Positions 9,815 through 15,559 of a stretch of 36,542 nucleotides of DNA are shown in pieces. The translations under genes were made by a program, and so were the position numbers. Numbering within the stretch: position 1 is the stretch's first letter; every line of letters starts with the position of its first letter. Source of the DNA: Candidatus Falkowiibacteriota bacterium (GTDB lineage: Bacteria > Patescibacteriota > Patescibacteriia > Patescibacteriales > SZUA-104); assembly GCA_027020105.1 (NCBI GenBank), contig JALUVW010000077.1, positions 1 through 36,542 of the forward strand, given 5' to 3'. Below the pieces are notes generated by a model, which was not told where the DNA came from, did no database searches, and saw only the letters and a program-made list of their open reading frames with translations.

Positions 9815-9958
9815 TTAACCCCTGTTTTCTCCTATTATTCTCCGCAGCTCCTTTACTTTGGCGCCGCTTACTTTCATTTTTTTCCGTTTTTTATTCCGCC
9901 TTTTTTCATATCTCTTCTCTATTTCCTCCTGTCGTTCGTTCAAATTTTGTTTATTCAT
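9815..9958 (-). CDS. Small basic protein, 47 residues, function unknown
   Basis: ATG at 9958 to TAA at 9815-9817, convergent with the rel gene only 9 bp away. The protein is very basic and mostly helical: an Asn/Glu/Arg-rich start (NERQEEIEKRYEKRR), a Lys/Arg block (NKKRKKMK), then VSGAKVKELRRIIGENRG. The ending resembles short lysine-rich proteins with an MKVSG-type motif that I recall from other Patescibacteria. A role in nucleic-acid or ribosome binding is only a guess. No good Shine-Dalgarno precedes it. The frame was found by reading the minus strand directly; chance opening of a 47-codon frame remains possible. Confidence 0.55.
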   Translation of the reverse strand: MNKQNLNERQEEIEKRYEKRRNKKRKKMKVSGAKVKELRRIIGENRG

Positions 9959-9983
9959 AGAAAGATGATATAATTAACATAAT

Positions 9984-10045
9984 GCGAATCCGCGAATTAA
10001 CTTATTCCGGCATTCGCAAATTCGTGGAATTCGCGCAGAATTCGT
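9984..10045. repeat. Imperfect palindrome built from GCGAATTC-like words
   Basis: CGCGAATT at 9991-9998 is the reverse complement of AATTCGCG at 10028-10035, with further partial pairing of the flanks. A TATAAT hexamer follows at 10056-10061, about 30 nt before the next gene, but no convincing -35 was found. Confidence 0.4.
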
Positions 10046-10090
10046 ATGTTCGTATTATAATTTTATCATCAATCCAGTCAATAAACAATA

Positions 10091-10780
10091 ATGAAAAAAC
10101 ATTGGTATAAAAAATGGTGGGGAATAATATTGATTACGGTTCTAACGATATTTTTGATAGTTTTAACCGCTTCCGGTTTTTATGTTTACCGCGCCGCCAA
10201 ACGCATAAACGACAACCGATTAAGCCCGCCGGAAAAAATATCAATAGATTATAATAAAATAGACAAACAAACGCGCGCGAAAATTGAAGGCGCGGACAAC
10301 TACTGGATAGGCGCGGCAAACCCCGAGATAACCATTGTTGAATTCGGCGATTTCGCCTGCCACCATACCAAGAAATCGTTTCCGAAGATACGGGAAATCG
10401 GGACAAAGTACAAAAATAATGTTAAAATAATATTCAGGGATATGCCCTTGCAGGAAAATTCCTTGGAATTGTCGCTGGCCGGCCGCTGCGCCGGAGAACA
10501 AGGGCTGTTTTGGCCGATGTATGACAAGCTGTTCCAAAACCAAGGCGTAAGCGGCGCGGACGAACTCATTGAAACGGCAAATCAAATCGGCGCGGACACG
10601 GCCAGATTCGCCGACTGCTTAAAGAGCCAAAAATACATTAAACAAATTCAAAAAAATTTTTCAGACGGAGAAGATCTCGGAGTAAGAGGAACGCCGACAT
10701 GGTTTGTCAACGGCGTTAAAATAGAAGGAGATGTCCCGCTTAGTGTTTGGGAAAATATTATAAACGAATTATTAAAATGA
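10091..10780 (+). CDS. Membrane-anchored DsbA-like thioredoxin-fold protein with CxxT site
   Basis: A 229-residue protein of the Thioredoxin_4/DsbA group. Residues 8-33 form one N-terminal membrane helix, so the catalytic domain faces outside. The fold signatures are FGDFACHHTKKSFP near residues 85-98, AGRCAGEQGLFWPMYDKLF near 131-149, FADCLKSQKY near 174-183, and the cis-proline loop GVRGTPTWFVNG near 196-207. The active site reads CHHT rather than the usual CxxC: Cys90 is present but the resolving Cys is Thr. The protein may therefore act as a monothiol isomerase or reductase, or use the other two conserved Cys. Such enzymes would suit folding of the Cys-rich surface proteins at 1-8016, though they are not adjacent in an operon. 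Confidence 0.85.
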   Translation: MKKHWYKKWWGIILITVLTIFLIVLTASGFYVYRAAKRINDNRLSPPEKISIDYNKIDKQTRAKIEGADNYWIGAANPEITIVEFGDFACHHTKKSFPKIREIGTKYKNNVKIIFRDMPLQENSLELSLAGRCAGEQGLFWPMYDKLFQNQGVSGADELIETANQIGADTARFADCLKSQKYIKQIQKNFSDGEDLGVRGTPTWFVNGVKIEGDVPLSVWENIINELLK

Positions 10781-10897
10781 CAAAAAACTCAAAATGCAAA
10801 GCTCAAAACGCAAAGCTACAGTTAAAAACTAAGAACTATGCGATTTTAAGATTTAAATTGCGGTTTTGAGTTTTGAGTTTTGAGCTTTGAGTTTTAC
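10781..10897. repeat. AT-rich intergenic inverted repeat (family B, copy 1)
   Basis: Left-arm words such as CAAAGCTCAAAACGCAAAGC are mirrored by TTTTGAGCTTTGAGTTTT on the right, forming a long AT-rich hairpin that fills the spacer before porG. A sister copy lies at 16547-16651, between porB and rpoC. Confidence 0.75.
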
Positions 10898-10906
10898 TAT
10901 AAAATT

Positions 10907-11461
10907 ATGTATCAAATAAGAGTACACGGCCGGGGCGGGCAAGGAGTCGTCACCGCCGCCGAGCTAATCGCCATCGCCGCTTTTTACGACGGGAAAGTAT
11001 CGCAAGCGTTCCCCTTTTTCGGCGTGGAAAGAACCGGCGCCCCGATTGAATCTTACGCCCGCATTGACGACAAATTTATCAGAACGCGCGAACAAGTTCA
11101 CGCGCCAGATATTTTAATCGTGCAAGACTCCACCTTGCTTGGAGTGACGGATGTGGCAAGGGGAACCAGTAAAAAAACAATAGCCATAGTCAATTCAGCC
11201 AAGGAAAAAGATAAATTGAATATTGACTTGCCGAAAGAAAACATCTTCGTGATTGACGCCACCAAAATCGCCTTGGACAAAATCGGAAAAAATATAGTTA
11301 ACACCACTATTTTGGGGGCTTTCGCCCGCGCCACCGGATTAGTGAGTTTAAATTCGTTAAAACTTGCCATTAAAGAAAAATTCAAGGAAAAGGGCGACAA
11401 AATAATCAATAAAAATATTGAAGCGGTGGAGGTAGCATACAAATCTTCCGCCGAGCTTTAA
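10907..11461 (+). CDS. porG: Pyruvate/2-oxoacid:ferredoxin oxidoreductase, gamma subunit
   Basis: A 184-residue protein with the hallmark N-terminus RVHGRGGQGVVTAAELIA, followed by FPFFGVERTGAPIESYARI. The gamma domain completes the 2-oxoacid oxidoreductase that converts pyruvate and CoA to acetyl-CoA, CO2 and reduced ferredoxin. A longer frame opens upstream at 10880, but those nine residues come from the repeat; the ATG at 10907 gives the family's standard start. It is first in the order porG-porD-porA. Substrate preference (pyruvate or another 2-oxoacid) cannot be fixed from sequence alone. Confidence 0.93.
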   Translation: MYQIRVHGRGGQGVVTAAELIAIAAFYDGKVSQAFPFFGVERTGAPIESYARIDDKFIRTREQVHAPDILIVQDSTLLGVTDVARGTSKKTIAIVNSAKEKDKLNIDLPKENIFVIDATKIALDKIGKNIVNTTILGAFARATGLVSLNSLKLAIKEKFKEKGDKIINKNIEAVEVAYKSSAEL

Positions 11462-11465
11462 CATT

Positions 11466-11563
11466 ATATAAACCTCTACCGATCTTTAGCTCGCCTTCGC
11501 CAGGTTTTAACCTGCCGAACAGCGGCTAAAGCCGCCCGAACCCTGGCCTGAAGGCCGGTAGAA
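11466..11563. repeat. GC-rich nested palindrome element (family E, copy 1)
   Basis: The porG-porD spacer holds a chain of small hairpins: CAGGTTTTAACCTG, GCGGCTAAAGCCGC and GGCCTGAAGGCC, with outer arms TCTACCG and CGGTAGA. The last 27 nt (11537-11563) match 29075-29101 at all but one position. Confidence 0.7.
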
Positions 11564-11577
11564 TACAAATTTTACTT

Positions 11578-11847
11578 ATGAAAATAAATATCACGGCCAA
11601 GCCGGGATCAACCCGCAACAACAAAACCGGCGGTTGGCGAACATTTAAGCCAAAAACCGATTTAGACAAATGCATAAGTTGCGGCACTTGCGCCAAAGTC
11701 TGCCCGGAAGGTTGTATTGAAATGAAAAAAATCGCAAAATACGAACAGCTGAAACCGAAAACCGACTATAACTACTGCAAGGGTTGCGGCGTTTGCGCCG
11801 CCGAATGCCCGGTTAAGGCGATTGTTATGGAACTGGATAAAAAATAA
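11578..11847 (+). CDS. porD: Pyruvate/2-oxoacid:ferredoxin oxidoreductase, delta (2[4Fe-4S] ferredoxin) subunit
   Basis: An 89-residue protein with two canonical [4Fe-4S] motifs: CISCGTCAKVCPEGC near residues 33-47 and CKGCGVCAAECP near 63-74. The N-terminal GGWRTFKPKTD stretch is typical of PorD. It carries electrons from the catalytic beta subunit to external ferredoxin. It lies 116 bp after porG and 124 bp before porA; both gaps are filled by repeats, not promoters I can recognise. Confidence 0.93.
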   Translation: MKINITAKPGSTRNNKTGGWRTFKPKTDLDKCISCGTCAKVCPEGCIEMKKIAKYEQLKPKTDYNYCKGCGVCAAECPVKAIVMELDKK

Positions 11848-11849
11848 TT

Positions 11850-11970
11850 AAATTAAAATGTAAAAATCAAAAATCAAAATGACAATGCAAAATTTAAAAT
11901 TATTAAACTTTAAAAATTTTACACTTTAAATTGTCATTTTGATTTTTGATATTTAATTTTTAAATTATTT
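11850..11970. repeat. AT-rich intergenic inverted repeat (family A, copy 3)
   Basis: Nearly the whole porD-porA gap folds on itself. AAAAATCAAAATGACAATGC on the left faces AAATTGTCATTTTGATTTTT on the right, with almost no unique core. This is the cleanest copy of the family in the window. Confidence 0.8.
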
Positions 11971-11971
11971 T

Positions 11972-13159
11972 ATGAATAACAAAAATCAACAAATCCTTGA
12001 GGGTTCCAGGGCGATAGCTTTAACCATTAACAACATTGGGCCGGCTGTCATTTCCGCCTACCCGATCACCCCGCAAACCCATATCGTGGAGGACTTGGCC
12101 AAATTCAAGGCGGACGGAGACGCCGATTACGAATACGCGCGGGCGGAAAGCGAATTCGCGGCGGCCTCTATTGTGGAGGGAGCGAGCGCCGCCGGCGCGC
12201 GCGTCTATACCGCGACCAGTTCGCAAGGACTGCTTTTAATGGCGGAGGTATTGTTTAATATCGCCGGTATGCGCTTGCCGATCGTGGTGACCTGCGCCAA
12301 CCGCGGCGTTTCCGCGCCGATTACGATTTGGAACGACCAGCAAGACGCGATGACCATCCGCGACGCCGGCTGGATACAAATGTTCGCCGAAAACCATCAA
12401 GAAGCGGTTGACCAGCATATTATGGCCTACAAAATCGCCGAGCAAACGAATCTGCCGGTTATGGTCAATATTGACGGCTTTGTTTTAACGCATTCTTACG
12501 AACCGGTTATTATTCCCACCAGAGCGCAAATCAAAAAATACCTGCCGGATTATAAACCTAAAAAGGGACAATATTTGGACCCGGCCAATCCGGTTACCCT
12601 CGGCGCCTTCGCCCGACCCCAGCATTATATGGAAATCCGCCAAGACCTGCATAATGACCTGATGTCCAGTCTCAATTTAATTAACAAAGAGTATATTAAA
12701 TATAGAAAAACAATAAAAACAATGAAGTCCGACATCGGGTGCCCGATGTCGGACTTCGGAGCGGAAAATAACGGCTTAGTTGAATACTACGGCCCCAAAA
12801 AGCCTAAAATCATCTTAGTGGCGATGGGCTCGGTTATCGGAACGATAAAGGAAGTGGCGGATAAAACAAAAGGCGTCGGCGCGCTAAAAATAAAGACTTA
12901 CCGCCCGTTCCCCGAAGACGCGATTTTCAATATTTTAAAAAAGGCCAAATACGTGGCCGTTTTGGACAAATCCATATCGCTGGGGCATATCGGGCCGTTG
13001 GCTTCCGACATTAAATCGGCAATGCAGGGGAAAATCAAGGCTAAAATCCAAAGCTTTATAGTCGGATTGGGAGGACGGGATATTACGAAGGAAATGATTG
13101 GGGGAATTGTTAGGGAAGTTAAGAAAGGGGATGGTGGGGTGAAATTTATCGGGAAATAG
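11972..13159 (+). CDS. porA: Pyruvate/2-oxoacid:ferredoxin oxidoreductase, alpha subunit
   Basis: A 395-residue protein with the alpha-subunit signatures AYPITPQT near residue 30, RAESEFAAASIVEGAS near 56-71, TATSSQGLLLMAEVLF near 80-95, and the C-terminal domain with KTYRPFPEDAIF near 310. With PorB it forms the thiamine-diphosphate active site. Residues of about 246-262 (KTMKSDIGCPMSDFGAE) contain a perfect palindrome in the DNA and look like an in-frame insertion before the GLVEYYGPKKPKI strand. The end of the gene is immediately followed by a fossil gene rather than porB, which lies 2.4 kb downstream. Confidence 0.93.
   Translation: MNNKNQQILEGSRAIALTINNIGPAVISAYPITPQTHIVEDLAKFKADGDADYEYARAESEFAAASIVEGASAAGARVYTATSSQGLLLMAEVLFNIAGMRLPIVVTCANRGVSAPITIWNDQQDAMTIRDAGWIQMFAENHQEAVDQHIMAYKIAEQTNLPVMVNIDGFVLTHSYEPVIIPTRAQIKKYLPDYKPKKGQYLDPANPVTLGAFARPQHYMEIRQDLHNDLMSSLNLINKEYIKYRKTIKTMKSDIGCPMSDFGAENNGLVEYYGPKKPKIILVAMGSVIGTIKEVADKTKGVGALKIKTYRPFPEDAIFNILKKAKYVAVLDKSISLGHIGPLASDIKSAMQGKIKAKIQSFIVGLGGRDITKEMIGGIVREVKKGDGGVKFIGK
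12724..12757. repeat. Perfect 34-bp palindrome inside porA
   Basis: Two 16-nt arms (GAAGTCCGACATCGGG and its exact reverse complement) surround a 2-nt centre. It is read through in frame and encodes about 11 residues at a domain junction. No second copy was seen in this window. Confidence 0.85.
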
Positions 13160-13188
13160 AAAGATTTATGAATTAAGATTTATGATTT

Positions 13189-13317
13189 ATGAATAATGGA
13201 AAAATAAAATCATTTACTGATATTAAAGCATGGCAAAAGGGATATCACCCCGACGGCTCCATGCTTCGCGTGGAGCCGTCAAGGGCTTTAAAAAAATTCT
13301 TAAATCATAATTCGTAA
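13189..13317 (+). pseudogene. Remnant of a four-helix-bundle (23S rRNA IVS-type) protein gene interrupted by a palindrome
   Basis: A 42-codon frame starts with MNNGKIKSFTDIKAWQKGYH. The part KSFTDIKAWQKG is the recognisable N-terminus of the four-helix-bundle proteins encoded by 23S rRNA intervening sequences and dispersed in many genomes (normally about 120 residues). At codon 21 the homology stops where a GACGGCTCCA hairpin begins, and the frame ends in low-complexity sequence. Most of the gene is missing. It may be translated as a stub but is most likely a fossil. Confidence 0.6.
13252..13280. repeat. GC-rich palindrome, left of the pilin gene
   Basis: GACGGCTCCA and TGGAGCCGTC form 10-nt perfect arms around TGCTTCGCG. 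A longer variant of the same word occurs at 14101-14150, so the pilin gene is bracketed by two copies. Confidence 0.8.
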
Positions 13318-13328
13318 ATCCTAAATCT

Positions 13329-14069
13329 ATGAAAAAAATCCCTAAAATTATAGTATCAACATTCTTAACAATCTTCATCCTCCAAATGATAGGTCTAATA
13401 GTCTTATTGTCCGTTCCCGCGCAAGCGGCTGATGTGAAATTTAAACCTCAAATTGAAGTTCCCGGCTTGGAAAAAGGGCTTAAGGGCAGTAAAGAAGACG
13501 GGTATATAATTGAATCAACCACGATTGGCGAATACATTAAGGCCATCTATAAATACGCCATCGGCGTTGTCGGCATTTTGGCCGCGGTTGTGTTGATGAT
13601 CGGCGGAATCGTCTGGCTCACGGCCGGCGGAAACCAGACCAGAATCGGCGAAGCCAAGGCGTGGATAGGCGCGTCCCTGACCGGCCTGATTATCGCTTTA
13701 ACTTCGTATATGATTTTATGGACGGTTAATCCGGCGCTGGTGCGATTTAAGCCGATAAAAGTGGCGACGGTAACGGAACTAAAAAATGGATGCTGTGAAC
13801 TAAATAACGGAAAAGCGATGAATTCAACAGACACGGACTGCCCGGAAGACGTGGGAGTCTTCAACGACGGTAAAGTGGCAAGCGCCGACGGAAGCGCTTG
13901 CGTTAACAAAGAAACGGTGGTGGACTTAAAAGGATCCGGGCCCGGATGCTGCATCAAGCCCGGACTTTTCGGATATAATTGCGACTATGTCTCTTCTCAA
14001 GATGATTGCGACGATGGATATGAATTCCTTCTTGGCGTAAAATGTGAAGAAATTGATAAATGCCAATAA
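13329..14069 (+). CDS. T4SS-pilin-like membrane protein with Cys-rich C-terminus
   Basis: A 246-residue protein. Residues 1-33 form a signal peptide (hydrophobic 10-28, likely cut after AQA). Two long membrane helices follow at about 74-97 and 110-130, joined by GGNQTRIGEAKAWIGAS, then WTVNPALVRFKPI. This pattern is the T4SS-pilin module (VirB2/TrbC-like) common in Patescibacteria. The C-terminal 95 residues are rich in paired Cys (NGCCEL, GCCIKPG, DDCDDGY) and probably disulfide-bonded outside. It shares the module with the two giant proteins but not their ectodomains. It lies between porA and porB, bracketed by two related palindromes, which suggests it arrived by insertion. Polymerisation into a pilus is not shown. 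Confidence 0.85.
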   Translation: MKKIPKIIVSTFLTIFILQMIGLIVLLSVPAQAADVKFKPQIEVPGLEKGLKGSKEDGYIIESTTIGEYIKAIYKYAIGVVGILAAVVLMIGGIVWLTAGGNQTRIGEAKAWIGASLTGLIIALTSYMILWTVNPALVRFKPIKVATVTELKNGCCELNNGKAMNSTDTDCPEDVGVFNDGKVASADGSACVNKETVVDLKGSGPGCCIKPGLFGYNCDYVSSQDDCDDGYEFLLGVKCEEIDKCQ

Positions 14070-14100
14070 CCCTGTTTGTTATTTAAAATTATAAAACTCA

Positions 14101-14150
14101 CGACGGATCCATGCTGCGCGTGGAGCCATAGCGCAAAGCGTGGAGCCGTC
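14101..14150. repeat. GC-rich palindrome, right of the pilin gene
   Basis: This is a variant of the repeat at 13252. GACGGATCCA pairs imperfectly with TGGAGCCGTC, and an internal duplication of the word GCGTGGAGCC separates the arms. Confidence 0.7.
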
Positions 14151-14154
14151 AAAG

Positions 14155-14208
14155 TTGACAAAAAGTTAATCTTTAGTTAATCTTTAGTTAAACTTTAGTT
14201 AAAATTAA
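14155..14208 (+). promoter_or_regulatory. TTGACA box followed by 11-bp direct repeats: likely antitoxin operator
   Basis: A consensus -35 (TTGACA, 14155-14160) is followed by GTTAATCTTTA at 14165 and 14176, GTTAAACTTTA at 14187 and GTTAAAATTAA at 14198. The period is 11 bp, about one helical turn, ending 16 nt before the antitoxin start. Phd/YefM antitoxins repress their own operons by binding repeated sites, so autoregulation is the natural reading. A clear -10 is not visible. Confidence 0.55.
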
Positions 14209-14224
14209 TTAATCTTAAAAATAT

Positions 14225-14440
14225 ATGGAAAATATTATTAACTTAAAAAATTTAAGGGAAAATATGAGCGATTACGCCAAAAAAATCGCGCAAGGACAAA
14301 CTTTCATTGTTTTTAAACAGTCAAAACCGCTGTTTAAAATTTCTCCGGTGGACGAAGAAAGCCGATGGGAAGAAGTAATTGATTTTACTAAAATAAAAAA
14401 AGGAGGAGTTGATATTGATGAAGTGCTGTCCCGCCTGTAA
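14225..14440 (+). CDS. Phd/YefM-type antitoxin
   Basis: A 71-residue protein with the Phd/YefM fold pattern: INLKNLRENMSDYAKKIAQGQTF, then FIVFKQSKPLFKISPV. The N-terminal part dimerises and binds DNA; the acidic C-terminal tail (DEESRWEEVIDF and onward) would wrap the toxin. A RelE-type gene follows 50 bp downstream and direct repeats lie upstream, both as expected for a type II module. Confidence 0.8.
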   Translation: MENIINLKNLRENMSDYAKKIAQGQTFIVFKQSKPLFKISPVDEESRWEEVIDFTKIKKGGVDIDEVLSRL

Positions 14441-14490
14441 ATTATTCACTTCGTGGATCCCGAGTACTCGCTAACTTGCGAATTATTAAT

Positions 14491-14733
14491 ATGGACAAAA
14501 TATCAAAGGCCCTGAAAAAATTGACTGCTGAAGAGAAAAAAAGAATTAAAATAATTCTTATAAAATTGAAAAAAAACTCTCTTTCCGATTTTGACATTAA
14601 AAAATTAAAAGGGCATAGCGGTATTTACCGGATAAAAAAAGGAAAAATAAGAATTATATATAAAATTGATAAAGACGGAAATAAACGACTCTTAACGATT
14701 GAACGCCGAACCGATAATACTTACAATTTTTAA
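14491..14733 (+). CDS. RelE/ParE-type toxin
   Basis: An 80-residue basic protein. After an N-terminal helix (TAEEKKRIKIILIKLKK) it has the family core KLKGHSGIYRIKKGKIRIIYKI and ends in RLLTIERRTDNTYNF, the usual beta-sheet and C-terminal RR..Y pattern of ribosome-dependent RelE mRNA endonucleases. A TTG start five codons upstream is possible, but the ATG gives the normal length. It follows the Phd-like antitoxin. The mRNA-cleavage role is inferred from the family. Confidence 0.75.
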   Translation: MDKISKALKKLTAEEKKRIKIILIKLKKNSLSDFDIKKLKGHSGIYRIKKGKIRIIYKIDKDGNKRLLTIERRTDNTYNF

Positions 14734-14776
14734 TTAAAATCCCCCGGCCCCCTTTAATAAATGGTGATAAAACGAT

Positions 14777-14992
14777 ATGATTTACTTCACCAAATACGCG
14801 GAAAAAAAATTTGATATACTGAATAAACACAAGGTTTATTTTACGCGCGAACAAGTGGAAGATGCCGTGAAGCTGCCCGACAAACTGGAGAAAAAAGGCA
14901 AATACTTGGCGGCGCGGAAGGATGGAGTGAAGGTGGTTTATATAATAGAAAATGAAATTATAAAAATTATAACCTTTTTTCCTGTAAAATAA
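14777..14992 (+). CDS. DUF4258-like small protein, putative toxin
   Basis: A 71-residue protein: MIYFTKYAEKKFDILNKHKV, then FTREQVEDAVKLPDKLEKK, a basic middle KYLAARKDGVKVVYIIENE, and IIKIITFFP at the end. This layout fits the DUF4258 group of RelE-fold proteins, which often precede DUF2283 genes. A DUF2283-like gene follows at 15197, so the two are read as a second toxin-antitoxin-like pair, though a 200-bp repeat now separates them. Confidence 0.6.
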   Translation: MIYFTKYAEKKFDILNKHKVYFTREQVEDAVKLPDKLEKKGKYLAARKDGVKVVYIIENEIIKIITFFPVK

Positions 14993-14995
14993 TGG

Positions 14996-15195
14996 AAAAA
15001 TCAAAAATCAAAATGGAAAATGACAATTAAAAATGCAAAATTATTTTATCGGTTTAAAATATTTTAATATATCTTACCGTATGAGCCGCATTATTTAAGT
15101 AAAACAGGTAATCCAATTGCAATATTCTCTAAAATTAATTTTAAAATTTTACATTGTTATTTTGATTTTTGATTTTTACATTTTGATTTTTATTT
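14996..15195. repeat. AT-rich intergenic inverted repeat (family A, copy 4)
   Basis: The left arm (AAAAATCAAAATGGAAAATG) and right arm (TTACATTGTTATTTTGATTT) enclose a core of about 100 nt that matches nothing else here. It separates the two members of the DUF4258/DUF2283 pair. Confidence 0.7.
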
Positions 15196-15196
15196 T

Positions 15197-15406
15197 ATGT
15201 ATTACGACCCCGAAGCCAATATAATATCATGGGAAATCGCGCGAGGGAAAATCAGCCACGCGCGGGAGTTCGGCAATTTTATAATTCATTTGTCCAAATC
15301 AGGCAAACCGCTATTGATTGAAATACTGGACGCGTCGAGATTCGCGGGGCAATTTAACAAGCTGAAAAACGCGGAGGAATTAAGGAAAGTAGTGGCGGTA
15401 AATTAA
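15197..15406 (+). CDS. DUF2283-like small protein, putative antitoxin
   Basis: A 69-residue protein starting MYYDPEANIISWEIARGKI and carrying the family's signature LIEILDASRFAG near residues 40-51. DUF2283 proteins are small and frequently sit next to DUF4258 genes; the pairing suggests an antitoxin or regulator. The usual central acidic strand reads GNFIIHLSKSGKPLLIEILDAS, consistent with the family. Function is unproven. Confidence 0.7.
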   Translation: MYYDPEANIISWEIARGKISHAREFGNFIIHLSKSGKPLLIEILDASRFAGQFNKLKNAEELRKVVAVN

Positions 15407-15535
15407 AATGTAAAAATATTTTTAAACTTAAGCGACATAACATATGGAGCTAGGGTATTAGAGATTTTAACAAATTTTAAATAAATTCATTTTAAATTTT
15501 ACACTGTCATTTTGATTTTTGATTTTTGAATTATT
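15407..15535. repeat. AT-rich intergenic inverted repeat (family A, copy 5)
   Basis: The right arm is intact (TTTTACACTGTCATTTTGAT and onward); the left arm is reduced to AAAATGTAAAAATATTTTT. It precedes porB. Confidence 0.6.
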
Positions 15536-15559
15536 TATTACAAACTGACAAGAAAAATT

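Noticed and set aside
10880..10906. Upstream extension of porG
   Set aside because: Those residues derive from the intergenic repeat; the ATG at 10907 gives the conserved family start.
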